From: an uncultured Clostridia bacterium
GTDB lineage: Bacteria > Bacillota > Clostridia > Oscillospirales > Ruminococcaceae
NCBI GenBank assembly: GCA_947625455.1
Contig: CANQOJ010000001.1
Coordinates: 1-46,070 of the forward strand
DNA length: 46,070 nucleotides
Direction of reading: 5' to 3'
The translations under genes and the position numbers were made by a program. The notes below the pieces were generated by a model. It was not told where the DNA came from. It saw nothing but the letters and a program-made list of their open reading frames with translations, and made no database searches. Every line of letters begins with the position of its first letter. Position 1 is the stretch's first letter. This document shows positions 17,701-27,077 of this stretch, one piece after another.

Positions 17701-19128
17701 TCATTCTCCTTTTCTCAATTTTTTAATGAAACCAATATTTTTTTCCTCCACAATGACCAGAACACAGAACAGAACCAGCGCAATTGCCCAGCGAAGCAAC
17801 CATTGGTCAATCAGTATCATAATCGAAAAATTACCCAGGATCACAACTACAGAGACAGTCACTACAGTCTTGAGGGAAATGTGGAATTCCGGCATAATCT
17901 TCTTTGCAGTAAGGATATGAAATAAAAAATACAACACATAGGTTACCAAAGTTGTATAGGCAGCCGAAACATAACCGTAGGCGTTGATGAAAAAGGCGTT
18001 CAACGAGATATTGATGACAGCTGCTACCACTGTGCTAAGCGCCATATATCCAGTTTTTTCTGTATAATACTCAACTGTTGCAGGAATCGTATACAGAAAC
18101 GAAAAGTAGCCAGCGGTGATTATGGGCAGTACGATATACTTTGCATCCGCATATTTTTCACCACCCAGAATCGTAATCAGTTCCGGACTGACCATCATCA
18201 CCAGCAATGAGAAGACAAGCATTCCTAGCATATAGTAGGTGGAATACCTTTTCACAGAATCATAATCCTTGGCATTCAGCCTGCTGTACACCCATGTGCT
18301 CCACACATTATCCAGAGAACTGTACGTCACACTGATGATCATAAAGATATTATAGGCGAAACTATAAATACCAGCAGCAGATGAACCGATCATATTCTTA
18401 ATCATGATTCTGTCGAACTGTCCCAGAATTACCTGGCTTATTCCGTGAAAGATGATTGGACTGCTGTAAACTAATCCCCATTTCAGATATTCCTTGAAAT
18501 TTCGGGGTTTTTCCTTCGTCAGATACCTTGTAGCAATCACAATAGAGAGGATCAGAGAAGGAACAACTGTTCCAATTATTCTGCCCATATATCTATTTTG
18601 GTTCAACGCCGTAACGATCAGCAAAATGGACAGAATAGTGTTCCCCACAGCATTGATACCTGATATCCACAGATAGCTGTCATACTTATAGCTCAAGCTT
18701 GCATCCGCATTGAAACAGGTGATGACAGCCGTAGAATAGCTGAACAGCACCAGCAGATTCATGCTCAGTCGATCAATCCCCAAGTATCCGGAAGCCACTG
18801 AATAGATGAGATTCGCAATCAAAAGCCATACCCCAGCACTGATCATCAGTAGCACCATGGTGACTGAAATATACTGTGAATAGGACAATTCCTCCCGCGA
18901 ATTATCACTGTCATACCGATACTTCGCACTTTTAAAGCTACTATGAATTGCAAACCCAAGGATAATAAACAGGATTGTCTCATAGGAAAGAAAAACACTG
19001 TAATCACCGAAATCCTCTGTGGATAAGAGGCGTGAGTAAATGGGAAGTGTCAAAAATGCCAAACCCTTGAACAGATAATTTCCTATTGTATAGCCGATTC
19101 CGGCTTTGATTGCTTTTGAAGAACTCAT
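17701..19128 (-). CDS. Wzx-type polysaccharide flippase (MOP superfamily), second copy
   Basis: 475 residues, 12-14 hydrophobic helices. GYTIGNYLFKGLAFLTLPIY followed by SRLLSTEDFGDYSVF is the standard flippase opening. It would export the lipid-linked repeat unit made by the - strand operon. A GAGGTG element lies about 13 nt before the ATG, further than usual. It is adjacent to LicD downstream and to a frameshifted acetyltransferase upstream. Sequence similarity to the flippase at 5616 is limited to the family signature, consistent with two separate polymers. Confidence 0.9.
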   Translation of the reverse strand: MSSSKAIKAGIGYTIGNYLFKGLAFLTLPIYSRLLSTEDFGDYSVFLSYETILFIILGFAIHSSFKSAKYRYDSDNSREELSYSQYISVTMVLLMISAGVWLLIANLIYSVASGYLGIDRLSMNLLVLFSYSTAVITCFNADASLSYKYDSYLWISGINAVGNTILSILLIVTALNQNRYMGRIIGTVVPSLILSIVIATRYLTKEKPRNFKEYLKWGLVYSSPIIFHGISQVILGQFDRIMIKNMIGSSAAGIYSFAYNIFMIISVTYSSLDNVWSTWVYSRLNAKDYDSVKRYSTYYMLGMLVFSLLVMMVSPELITILGGEKYADAKYIVLPIITAGYFSFLYTIPATVEYYTEKTGYMALSTVVAAVINISLNAFFINAYGYVSAAYTTLVTYVLYFLFHILTAKKIMPEFHISLKTVVTVSVVVILGNFSIMILIDQWLLRWAIALVLFCVLVIVEEKNIGFIKKLRKGE

Positions 19129-19155
19129 AAAACTGTAGTGTCACCTCTCAACAGC

Positions 19156-19688
19156 TCAACATTTTCTTTTATAAATTGGTTTGGCTGGACTTCCTCCAAC
19201 TGTTGTATTACAGGGGACATCATGACTAACGAAAGAGTTAGCACCAATATTACAATTATCGCCCAAAATGATATCACCAACTACTACACTATTTGTGAAA
19301 ACTGTTACATGATTTCTAACTGTAGGCACACCACTTTCGCCATTCACACCTAGTGTCACTCCTTGATATACTGTAAACATTTCACCAATTTCTTTACAAT
19401 TTAAATATATACCCCCCCATGTACAATTTTAAGACCCTTACCAACTTGAATATTAGTGTTTAGATGAATACCATATTTAAATTCATAATGTCTGAAAACC
19501 AGATAAACAGGAAATCCAAATAGTATCTTTATTATGTTGTGCTGCTTTACATAGCACATGATTCGAAACCAAAATACGTATCTAAACATATTCCCTCTTG
19601 GAAAAAAATATTGAATTAGTAAGCCTTTCAACGTGGGATCACACAGTCTAGCTAAATCCTCTTTGAGTATTGTAAATAAATTGTTCAT
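19156..19688 (-). pseudogene. Serine-acetyltransferase-like O-acetyltransferase, frameshifted at a G7 tract (possibly phase-OFF)
   Basis: From ATG 19688 (AAGGGTGAG upstream) the frame reads NNLFTILKEDLARL and runs to GLKIVHGGVYI, then stops at once. The family sequence resumes in another frame as IYLNCKEIGEMFTVYQGVTL and ends VGGSPAKPIYKRKC with the left-handed beta-helix hexapeptides typical of CysE-type enzymes in capsule loci. The break is exactly in a run of seven G (19412-19418, C on the + strand). Eight G would give H-G-G-G-I-Y-L-N and one continuous protein of about 177 residues. The enzyme would O-acetylate a sugar in the repeat unit. Alternatives are permanent inactivation or a consensus error. 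Confidence 0.85.
19412..19418 (-). repeat. G7 homopolymer at frameshift site of acetyltransferase
   Basis: Seven G in the sense (-) strand. The gene is out of frame with seven and in frame with eight (or five). It has the same length as the tract at 1007-1013 in the other operon's acyltransferase. Confidence 0.7.
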
Positions 19689-19782
19689 ACAGTGCTCACC
19701 CTTCTTCAATTCAAAAATTTTATACTAGGCATATTGTTGCGGATGCCTCTCTGCTTTAATATATTAAGCGAAAATCAATATA

Positions 19783-20970
19783 TCATTGCTTCCTTTTTAT
19801 ACATATATATTGCTTTATTAATATTATATAGCACAGAATAAAAGTTAAAGATGTTTCAGTATACCAAAAAGTATTTTGAAAGAAATTAATAATCCACATA
19901 AGATTTAAAAATGATAAACAAACAACTCTATCGGTATTTTCTTTTCTTTTTCGATTTAAAGCAATAAATAGCAATGAGTTTACAACAAAATAAGCAAAGA
20001 ACAAATACATTCCTATAATACCACCATAAATATACGAATCGCAATAACCTGTTGAAACTGTAAAATAATCCTTCACCAACATAGCATTCATATTATTTTT
20101 ATATCCATATACAAATCTATTTGTAAGACTCTCCGGTAAAAATTGTGCAAGAAAATACCTAATATTAAAATTAGTATTATGATTGACTATATTATAATTT
20201 AAATTTGATAAGGGAGATATTGCATAAGAATATAGCCACTTATACTGTCCAGGAATAAAACTGGGATATTTTCTATATCTTCCAAGTAAATCTATAAATG
20301 AATTATCATTCCATCTATATCCTTCTCGAATGTTTCCAATAACGCCAAATAAATACGCAGCACTCAAAAACGCAACTATTGCTATAATGATATTCTTGCG
20401 ATTAAATAGTTTTCGTTGCTCTAAAAGCATCTGTAAAACAATAAGAGATATCGCTATCATTACAAGCATCATTTGGCTTCTTGAGAATTTCAAAATAATA
20501 TTAGAGAAAATAATTATAAATCCCGCAAGATATCTTTTATTTATAGTAATACAAAATAAATAAAAGTATTTTACTGAATAAAAAAGCGCAAGAATAACCA
20601 TAACAACGGAAACGTGAGGTATAGATTGAATCTCATTGCCATAGGTAAATTGACCTGTTAAATATCCAAGAAAAGGTATGGTACCCGCATATAGAAAATT
20701 CATAAAATATAACACTGTCACTATATATGCAGGCAATAGTGAAATTTTTTCTTTTTGCTGCAATAAACGATCCCTTATAATTTTATTTTGTGTTTTAATT
20801 TTAAAATCTCCTCTAAATGTATATCCAAGAAACCAAGATATACATGATGTTATAACAATAAAAATGAGCAAATGAATAGATAATGGCATGGAAAAGTCGC
20901 TAAGTTTCAATGAATATAGAAACAGAATAACTCCCCACAATATTGAATACCAATAAAAACAATTAAGCAT
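19783..20970 (-). CDS. O-antigen/oligosaccharide repeat-unit polymerase (Wzy-like)
   Basis: 395 residues with about ten to twelve hydrophobic segments and short charged loops, consistent with the oligosaccharide repeat-unit polymerase family. GNIREGYRWNDNSF followed by ISPLSNLNYN in the large outer loop fits the family pattern. It would link flipped repeat units outside the membrane. The gene is very AT-rich. It follows GT2 by 16 nt, with a poor ribosome site. As is normal for Wzy proteins the sequence is poorly conserved, so the call rests on topology and position among flippase, glycosyltransferases and the priming transferase. Confidence 0.75.
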   Translation of the reverse strand: MLNCFYWYSILWGVILFLYSLKLSDFSMPLSIHLLIFIVITSCISWFLGYTFRGDFKIKTQNKIIRDRLLQQKEKISLLPAYIVTVLYFMNFLYAGTIPFLGYLTGQFTYGNEIQSIPHVSVVMVILALFYSVKYFYLFCITINKRYLAGFIIIFSNIILKFSRSQMMLVMIAISLIVLQMLLEQRKLFNRKNIIIAIVAFLSAAYLFGVIGNIREGYRWNDNSFIDLLGRYRKYPSFIPGQYKWLYSYAISPLSNLNYNIVNHNTNFNIRYFLAQFLPESLTNRFVYGYKNNMNAMLVKDYFTVSTGYCDSYIYGGIIGMYLFFAYFVVNSLLFIALNRKRKENTDRVVCLSFLNLMWIINFFQNTFWYTETSLTFILCYIILIKQYICIKRKQ

Positions 20971-20986
20971 TTATTCACACCATATC

Positions 20987-21901
20987 TTATGTATTTTTAA
21001 AATCAAATTTTGTAATTCCAAGCACCAATAAAGCACGCATTGTTGCAATCGGATTATCAAGTTTATAGCCATGAAGCATTGCATAAATTCCTCTGTATAA
21101 CCTTGTTTTTTCCATAATACGATTATATTTTTGAGCAATACAGTTATTTTCAGATATCGTTTTACAATACATATAATTTTGTATGATGGCTTTCTTAATA
21201 TTATTGTTCGTTTTCTTCCAATTTTTTATTTTTGCTTTGAGTGAAAAATTATTAACGCCGCCCGTCACATTACCGTCGTGCTGCCGATAATAGATGCTTT
21301 CATACCGGATGTGCACGACGACTCCTTTGGAGGATGCAACAAGTGCCGACCAATAGTCGTGGCACACGACATATTCTGGAAAAGGAATTATCAATTCTTT
21401 CAACTGCCAGTTCAGCATTGCCGTGCAACCGTAGACTGGGTTTTGGCAAAGAATTGAAAACAAGTCATGCTTCAAATCCTTGTCTGGAATTCCCATTGGC
21501 TTTAGATTCTGATTTACAAAGGTTTTATCTGTATAAACCAAAACCGGGACATTAGGGTTATTTTGTTCTGTATTCAACATTGTGATCAATGTCTTTTCAA
21601 TCTTATTCTTCTTCCAAACATCATCCTGATCGCTGAACATGACGTAATGCTTTCCTGTTTCCTCTTTCAGAAGCTCTTCAAAATTTCTGACCTGTCCTAC
21701 ATTGGAAAAACCCTGGATTAGTTTGATACGGCTATCCTTTCTCATGTATTCCTGAATGATTACTATTGTCTGATCCTTGGATTGATCGTCCCGAATGATT
21801 AGCTCCCAATTTTGATAAGTCTGTGCCAGAATGCTATCGAGCTGTTCTGCAATGAAACGCTCACCGTTATAAGTTCCCATCAAAATGATCACCTTATACA
21901 T
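20987..21901 (-). CDS. Glycosyltransferase family 2 (rhamnosyltransferase-like)
   Basis: 304 residues from the ATG at 21901 (GAAAGGGAC upstream); longer readings overlap the GT4 gene. VIILMGTYNGERFIAEQLDS with ELIIRDDQSKDQT and VMFSDQDDVW are GT2 motifs. The MGTYNGE...IRDD...SDQDDVW combination is typical of capsule GT2 enzymes that often transfer rhamnose or galactose. WSALVASSKGVVVHI with YYRQHDGNVTG near residue 220 is the C-terminal catalytic-base region. With the rml genes in the same operon, rhamnose is a reasonable donor, but this is inference. Confidence 0.88.
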   Translation of the reverse strand: MYKVIILMGTYNGERFIAEQLDSILAQTYQNWELIIRDDQSKDQTIVIIQEYMRKDSRIKLIQGFSNVGQVRNFEELLKEETGKHYVMFSDQDDVWKKNKIEKTLITMLNTEQNNPNVPVLVYTDKTFVNQNLKPMGIPDKDLKHDLFSILCQNPVYGCTAMLNWQLKELIIPFPEYVVCHDYWSALVASSKGVVVHIRYESIYYRQHDGNVTGGVNNFSLKAKIKNWKKTNNNIKKAIIQNYMYCKTISENNCIAQKYNRIMEKTRLYRGIYAMLHGYKLDNPIATMRALLVLGITKFDFKNT

Positions 21902-21920
21902 AAAAAAGTCCCTTTCTATT

Positions 21921-23024
21921 TTACAATATGTATTGAAGCAACTCCTGCCATGAATAATAGCAAGGATCCTTAACAGGTTTTGCATGCACTGAAGAAAATA
22001 CGCCACTTTCTCCGTTGATTGCTCTTTCCATGATTGATTCAAGCTGATTTGGAGCATCCATATCAAAAAACACAACATCATGGTATGTTCCTACGGTCTC
22101 ATGTGCATAGGGAAGATCAGCGCATATGATTGGCTTGTCAAAAGCCTCATACTCTGTAATAGGCAGTCCCCATGTCTCAAGTCTTGACGGAAAAATCAAG
22201 AAATCAGATTCACTGTATTTCTGCATCATCTCATCTCTGCTGATAATTCCCATCCAACGAATGGTTTTTAGATCCCGATACTTGTCCAGCAGCATCTTGG
22301 AATACGGATTCTCTGTTCCGTTGATTGTAATCCACACCTCAAAATCTGTGCGTTTGCTTTCCAGTCTCTTTGCCGCCTCGCAAATAATCTCAAAATTTTT
22401 GAAGGGACGAGGATATGCAGAGTAAATAAACACTTTCTTCCTGTTATGTCCGTAGGAGCTCCCTTTCATCTGCGGAATCTCAATATGAATATCTGGTCTG
22501 GCAACTATGATATTATTAATGTGAAACATCTTCTCAAATTCAGTTCTAATCCAATCTTGCTGTACGATGACATTGGTATTCTTCTTAATGTTAATCTGGT
22601 AGATATACTTATAAAAAAGCGACATTAGATAATTTTTTTTGCTGATTCTCCAAATCATCGGTGTCCGTTTAAGAAAAGGAGTCGGATTGTGGCAATACAC
22701 ATAGCGCTTCTCCGCTTTGACATTAGGTGTTATATCATGGAGAGAAAGCCATACATCCACGTGCTGTTTTCGGGAGTAGTTTCTAAAATATAAGTATTCA
22801 TAATACAACCGGAACGCATAGCTCTTTCTGGAATTCGGAAGTTCGATAAACGTAAACACATCGCCAAATTCCTTGAACAACTCCTTCTTATGTACAAATG
22901 CGATCACATGATGCTGTTTATCATGACAAATGCTCATTAGTGCCCGCAAACAGTCCTTATAGACAGAAAGCGGTCCGCCGTTATAAAGGTTGATACCAGA
23001 AATCACTATAGTTTTTTTACCCAT
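21921..23024 (-). CDS. Glycosyltransferase family 4/1 (GT-B fold)
   Basis: 367 residues. ISGINLYNGGPLSVYKDCLR gives the glycine-rich N-terminal loop. KVFIYSAYPRPFKNFEIICE followed by AAKRLES starts the C-terminal domain, and SDFLIFPSRLETWGLPITEY followed by EAFDKPIICADLPYAHE is the E-x7-E donor-nucleotide site of GT4 enzymes. It adds one sugar to the lipid-linked repeat unit in the cytosol. It is 2 nt from the neighbouring acetyltransferase stop, part of a tightly packed run of genes from 26.1 to 20.9 kb. Confidence 0.9.
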   Translation of the reverse strand: MGKKTIVISGINLYNGGPLSVYKDCLRALMSICHDKQHHVIAFVHKKELFKEFGDVFTFIELPNSRKSYAFRLYYEYLYFRNYSRKQHVDVWLSLHDITPNVKAEKRYVYCHNPTPFLKRTPMIWRISKKNYLMSLFYKYIYQINIKKNTNVIVQQDWIRTEFEKMFHINNIIVARPDIHIEIPQMKGSSYGHNRKKVFIYSAYPRPFKNFEIICEAAKRLESKRTDFEVWITINGTENPYSKMLLDKYRDLKTIRWMGIISRDEMMQKYSESDFLIFPSRLETWGLPITEYEAFDKPIICADLPYAHETVGTYHDVVFFDMDAPNQLESIMERAINGESGVFSSVHAKPVKDPCYYSWQELLQYIL

Positions 23025-23026
23025 CC

Positions 23027-23608
23027 TTACACCACTCTAACCCACTTCTTTTCTATACAAGACCAACACTTGATTGGCTTTGCTGGGGAGCCAACAGCAA
23101 TTGTGTTTTCCGGGATATCCCTCGTCACCACACTATTGGCACCAATAATGCACCCAGCTCCAATGGTAACACCGCTTAGTATTACAACATTCTCACCAAT
23201 CCATACTCGATCACCGATACTGACTGGCGCTGTCACAAGCTTTCTCTGATTTGGAATTGTGTCTGGTGCACTAGGTTCATCCGCCCCATAGTTACCATGA
23301 CTTGTATCACTGATGAAACATTTGGAAGCAATCAAGACGTGATTTCCAATCGTGACTTTCTCATGAGCAACAATATGTGTCATATCTCCCATTTCACAAT
23401 TCTCACCAATAAACAACGTTTTCTTACATTTCTCAAGATCAAAGCGACAAAATCTTCCTGTTGTCAACCCCTTTCCTCCACTTAGGGAAGATCGTCCGCG
23501 TAGGTAGATGGGTCTACGCACGAGTCTTGCCTGGCGAAAAAACAGTTTTGTTATAACAAGAGAATACGTTGTTTTAATAAATTCAGATAGAGAATATATA
23601 TTATTCAT
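23027..23608 (-). CDS. Hexapeptide-repeat O-acetyltransferase (LbH fold)
   Basis: 193 residues. The C-terminal half holds I-G-x-x-x-x-I hexapeptides (IGENCEMGDMTHIVAHEKVT; IGDRVWIGENVVILSGVTIG) and ends IGANSVVTRDIPENTIAVGS then PAKPIKCW, the standard xenobiotic/WcaF-type acetyltransferase ending. HGNYGADEPSAP supplies the loop usual near the active-site histidine. It probably O- or N-acetylates a sugar in the polymer. The start overlaps the CgeB-like gene by 4 nt (ATGA arrangement). It is intact, unlike the two other acetyltransferases in this operon. Confidence 0.88.
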   Translation of the reverse strand: MNNIYSLSEFIKTTYSLVITKLFFRQARLVRRPIYLRGRSSLSGGKGLTTGRFCRFDLEKCKKTLFIGENCEMGDMTHIVAHEKVTIGNHVLIASKCFISDTSHGNYGADEPSAPDTIPNQRKLVTAPVSIGDRVWIGENVVILSGVTIGAGCIIGANSVVTRDIPENTIAVGSPAKPIKCWSCIEKKWVRVV

Positions 23609-24603
23609 AAACCAAGTACCTCATAGATCCATGCATCCAAGGAATATTTTCGATAGATGTCATCTGGCAGTGGTTGATAAGATTTCTGAGTGTCCAGAGC
23701 CAGGATAACCTGTGTTCTATCGATTATTGTTATATTTTCCGGGTCATAAAAATCATAATTTTGGATATCTGCATTTGTTGTAATCAATTTTTTGTTCATA
23801 CCAATCATTTCAATCGTCCGGATAGTTAGTCCGGTCTGCTTAGGATGTTGAATATCAATCACACATTTTGATCGTCTAACCACATCACTGATCTCCTTGC
23901 TGGATATCTTATCGAAACGAAAGTCTGAAGGATTAGTTTTGCGGAATTCTTTTCTGAAAGCTCTATAGAAATAAAAAATAAACTTACTTTGCAAATAAGG
24001 GTATGTATACATCCGCAGTCCCATTTTATTCGCATACTCCTGAATTGCGCACAGTATCCGATAACGGTCGGAATGTAATGTACCGATGAAGCATAAATCA
24101 TAATCAAATTCTGCATCTGCTTTCAGTGGAACGCAGTAATCATCGCAATAATAAAGTGGGCGAAAATGCAGCACATCATATTGCTTACAATCTATTCTAT
24201 CAAAGCTACTTATCAAATCGAAATATCGGAATTTTTTTTCAACATGAGGGATATTCTTTACGGAATCCCACATATACAGACAAAAACAACTGTCTGGAAA
24301 TGCTTTCCTGTAGATTTTAAGGATATGCTCTGTGGGCATATCACATTTGATGAACAACACATAGTCATAGTGGTTCTGCTTGCTTTGCTCCAGAATTCTC
24401 AGATAATACGACTCAGTTCGGCGCTTGAAAATATCTGGATCGATTTTTAATAACGCCCGTTCTAACGACCTGCTTACAGATCGTTCATCATAAAAGTCAA
24501 CAGTTGCACCCAACTGTTGCATTTTATCCTTGATCTTCTGCTCATAGCCAAAAAAAGCAGGAGAAAAAAACAAAATTCGTTTGTCCTTCAATGCATCACT
24601 CAT
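23605..24603 (-). CDS. CgeB-like glycosyltransferase-related protein
   Basis: 332 residues. The N-terminal KRILFFSPAFFGYEQKIKDK followed by MQQLGATVDFYDER and the central LCFIGTLHSDRY resemble CgeB/lipopolysaccharide-biosynthesis proteins with a GT-B-like fold. KCVIDIQHPKQTGLTIRTIE followed by MIGMNKKLITTN corresponds to the C-terminal donor-site region (conserved E in R-T-x-E). It probably acts as a glycosyltransferase of the repeat unit. The start overlaps the epimerase end by 8 nt. It is less certain than the GT2 and GT4 neighbours because the family is loosely defined. Confidence 0.7.
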   Translation of the reverse strand: MSDALKDKRILFFSPAFFGYEQKIKDKMQQLGATVDFYDERSVSRSLERALLKIDPDIFKRRTESYYLRILEQSKQNHYDYVLFIKCDMPTEHILKIYRKAFPDSCFCLYMWDSVKNIPHVEKKFRYFDLISSFDRIDCKQYDVLHFRPLYYCDDYCVPLKADAEFDYDLCFIGTLHSDRYRILCAIQEYANKMGLRMYTYPYLQSKFIFYFYRAFRKEFRKTNPSDFRFDKISSKEISDVVRRSKCVIDIQHPKQTGLTIRTIEMIGMNKKLITTNADIQNYDFYDPENITIIDRTQVILALDTQKSYQPLPDDIYRKYSLDAWIYEVLGL

Positions 24604-25438
24604 TCTGATCGCTCATTTCCAGTATTTTTTCAATTTTCTCACTGTTTCCCCAGATTGCCTTGGAATCATACGGACGATCTGGGAATGCACCATACTTCAG
24701 CTTCATATCAAAATGATTATCACGGATGAAACGCTCCACTCTGTCAGAGAGCATCTCCGGTCTGCCAGAGCAGATATTGATAATGCCATTGATTTTCACC
24801 TGTAGAATACTTGCAGCCGTTCTGATGCAGAAATCATCGTAATTCAAGAAATCAAACTGGTTAAGTCCCATCGTAAAAGGAAACACAGTTTCACCCCTAT
24901 GCACTGCCTGAACGATTTTAGAAAAAATGGAGCAGCCATTCTCTGTATTGCCCACAATATAAAATCCACGCAACCATTGAAAGATAGTATCTGTATTTTT
25001 ACATTTTAATTCAAGCGCTTCGCGCAAAGCATTCTTACTGATCCCATAGAGGCTCTGCGGATTACAAGGCGTGTTTTCACAAATGCTCCCTTCGAAAAAG
25101 CCAATCTCGTGCATACTTCCGAGTACAGCAACCTGCTTGATGCCAGCATCCACCATTTTGGAAACAAACGCATAATGCTTTGGTAAATCGTTAATATGAT
25201 TCATGGAATTATGTACGAAGCCATCACGCCAAGCCATATGTAGAAGAATATCTGGATTACCAAAATAGGCAAAAGGATCATCGATTGTAAAAATATCTCC
25301 GCAAACTACTTCTGCACGCTTATCTATATACCTGTCAGAAATATCTGTAGCTATAACACTGTGACCCATATCCAAAAGCGTTTTTAATACGCCCTTCCCA
25401 AGATAACCATTTGCACCTGTCAATAATATTCTCTTCAT
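24596..25438 (-). CDS. NAD-dependent epimerase/dehydratase (SDR)
   Basis: 280 residues, extended SDR fold. MKRILLTGANGYLGKGVLKT has the G-x-x-G-x-x-G dinucleotide loop. PDILLHMAWRDG marks the end of the Rossmann core, and QSLYGISKNALREAL has the catalytic Y-x-x-x-K. The protein is short and its substrate region (QWLRGFYIVGN) resembles RmlD-type or WcaG-type reductases. It may supply one further NDP-sugar for the polymer. It starts 4 nt inside the end of the priming transferase gene (ATGA overlap). Confidence 0.82.
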   Translation of the reverse strand: MKRILLTGANGYLGKGVLKTLLDMGHSVIATDISDRYIDKRAEVVCGDIFTIDDPFAYFGNPDILLHMAWRDGFVHNSMNHINDLPKHYAFVSKMVDAGIKQVAVLGSMHEIGFFEGSICENTPCNPQSLYGISKNALREALELKCKNTDTIFQWLRGFYIVGNTENGCSIFSKIVQAVHRGETVFPFTMGLNQFDFLNYDDFCIRTAASILQVKINGIINICSGRPEMLSDRVERFIRDNHFDMKLKYGAFPDRPYDSKAIWGNSEKIEKILEMSDQNE

Positions 25439-26085
25439 TTTATAGACATCTTTTCCTGTTCTTCCTTCTTTTTTAATTCCCCAATTCCACCCTCAACAAC
25501 ACCATCATGCTTAAGCACTGATATAATTGTACCGAAGAAACATTTTATATCCATCGAAAATGCTATCAGTCCACCCTTTCTCAGCTTCTTAGCATAGTAA
25601 CCGTCAAGCCTTGCCTTATCATCGATTTCAATAGCATCACGACCATTGATTTGAGCCCACCCAGTCAAACCAGGCTTTATATCATTTGCACCGTATTTAT
25701 CACGTTCAGCGATCAGATCATCCTGATTCCAAAGCGCCGGACGTGGTCCAATAACTGACATTTCCCCTAAAAATATATTAAATATCTGAGGCAGTTCATC
25801 AAGACTATACATACGCAGAAATCCGCCAACCCTTGTTATGTACTGCTCCGGATTCATAAGCAAATGCGTAGGCGTATCGTGTGGCGTACACATTTTCATG
25901 CTACGAAACTTATATAGGTTAAATGTTTTTTTGTGAAGTCCAACTCTTTTCTGAGTAAAGAATATTGGACCAGGATCGTCAATAAATATTAGAACTGAAA
26001 GTATAAACATTGGAATTGCAAGGATAATGATTCCCAATCCTGAAAGAGTAAAATCAAAGAATCTCTTGACACATTTTTTGTACAC
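25435..26085 (-). CDS. Priming sugar-phosphate transferase (PglC/WcaJ family)
   Basis: 216 residues, the short monotopic form. KRFFDFTLSGLGIIILAIPM is the single membrane-associated helix. DPGPIFFTQKRVGLHKKTFN followed by LYKFRSM, TRVGGFLRMYSLDELPQIFN, GEMSVIGPRP and KPGLTGWAQINGR are the family motifs (including the D-E catalytic pair in S-L-D-E-L). It transfers a sugar phosphate to undecaprenyl phosphate, the first membrane step of the - strand operon. PglC-type relatives often use UDP-diNAc-bacillosamine, which matches the broken NeuD/PglD-like and DegT/PglE-like genes just upstream. It appears intact. Confidence 0.92.
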   Translation of the reverse strand: MYKKCVKRFFDFTLSGLGIIILAIPMFILSVLIFIDDPGPIFFTQKRVGLHKKTFNLYKFRSMKMCTPHDTPTHLLMNPEQYITRVGGFLRMYSLDELPQIFNIFLGEMSVIGPRPALWNQDDLIAERDKYGANDIKPGLTGWAQINGRDAIEIDDKARLDGYYAKKLRKGGLIAFSMDIKCFFGTIISVLKHDGVVEGGIGELKKKEEQEKMSIK

Positions 26086-26109
26086 GCAAAACTCTCCTTT
26101 ATCTCAATT

Positions 26110-26626
26110 TTAGTCTGTAATATGTTCATATTCGACCTTAGTGCAGTTTTTTAGAACAATATTAGACTTAACAACTGCATGGCAGTCTATATGACATCCT
26201 TTACCTACGATCGAATTATGATTGATAATCGAGCCAGCAGAAATAAAACAACATTCATTTATTTCAGAACCAGTATTCACAACAGCCATTGCCTCAACTA
26301 TACAACCCTCATGAATGATTGCTGATGGACTGACATAAGCCATTGGACTGATAATCGTAGCAATCTTGTATCCTGCATTTTGTAGCTTTTCTGTCAATTC
26401 AAGTCTTAGCATTGAATTACCGATAGCAACTATTCCATGATCATATCCATTTTAAAATTTCTCGTATTGAGCTATCTTTCCAATAGCAATCGAATTTGTT
26501 ATCATCAAGAAAATCAATTCTACCAAAGCAGTTCATAGCATCAGAAATTTCCTTTGCTACCATTCCATATTGTCCTGCTCCAATTATCAGTAAATTTTCC
26601 TTAGAAGAAAACTTTATCAACTTCAT
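26110..26626 (-). pseudogene. NeuD/PglD-type sugar O/N-acetyltransferase, frameshifted
   Basis: From ATG 26626 (GGAG just upstream) the protein reads MKLIKFSSKENLLIIGAGQY with the G-x-G-x-x-G-like loop of the PglD N-terminal domain, and ends at REILKWI. In the next frame D-H-G-I-V-A-I-G-N-S-M-L-R continues the family sequence into hexapeptides ISPMAYVSPSAIIHEG and INHNSIVGKGCHID. The lesion is one extra base (or two missing) near the TTTTAAAA run at 26452-26459. The C-terminal part also stops shortly after VEYEHITD, somewhat early. Such enzymes acetylate amino sugars such as UDP-4-amino-bacillosamine. It is probably inactive. Confidence 0.8.
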
Positions 26627-27077
26627 CTTCTCCAATCCAACCAATACTATTGATCTGCTCATCCACTCCCATAACAAGAATGACTTTATCATTTCTTACA
26701 GATATGGAATCCACAAGCCGATTTTTATTAAAACATCTCCCAAAAATTCTTGACTGTCTGCATATTCAATCTCCTTATCGCTGAAAACTCATACAATCGG
26801 TGTTTTTATATTTTCAACAAAGGAATCTAATTTATAAAATTAGATTTCGCCCATTAACAGCAGATGTAAAACTACAGTATTACAGAAAAGTGCAGTCTGC
26901 TGTCGTGCTACAGATCTTATTTTTGAATGGTACTATATTATTCATTTTATCACTCATACATTAGACTCTATTCGTATATTTATAATCGAGCCGATATATT
27001 TGACTGTGGAATACTATTTTAAGTTCTTATATTAAAACCAGTAATATCAAATGTCATGCCGATACTTAACAAGAGCA
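26627..27077. other. AT-rich gene remains between NeuD and DegT remnants
   Basis: On the - strand an AAGGAG box (26771-26776) precedes ATG 26763 by 7 nt, but only about 11 codons follow before a stop. The other two frames are closed or very short. The frame ending just inside the NeuD start reads VILVMGVDEQINSIGWIGED, which looks protein-like but is not recognised. I interpret the stretch as leftovers of a deleted gene, possibly the rest of the aminotransferase plus one more. Confidence 0.4.

Noticed and set aside
19412..19418. Programmed ribosomal frameshifting at the G7 run
   Set aside because: No downstream stem-loop or internal Shine-Dalgarno arrangement of a known programmed site is visible. 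Replication slippage or a consensus error is simpler.
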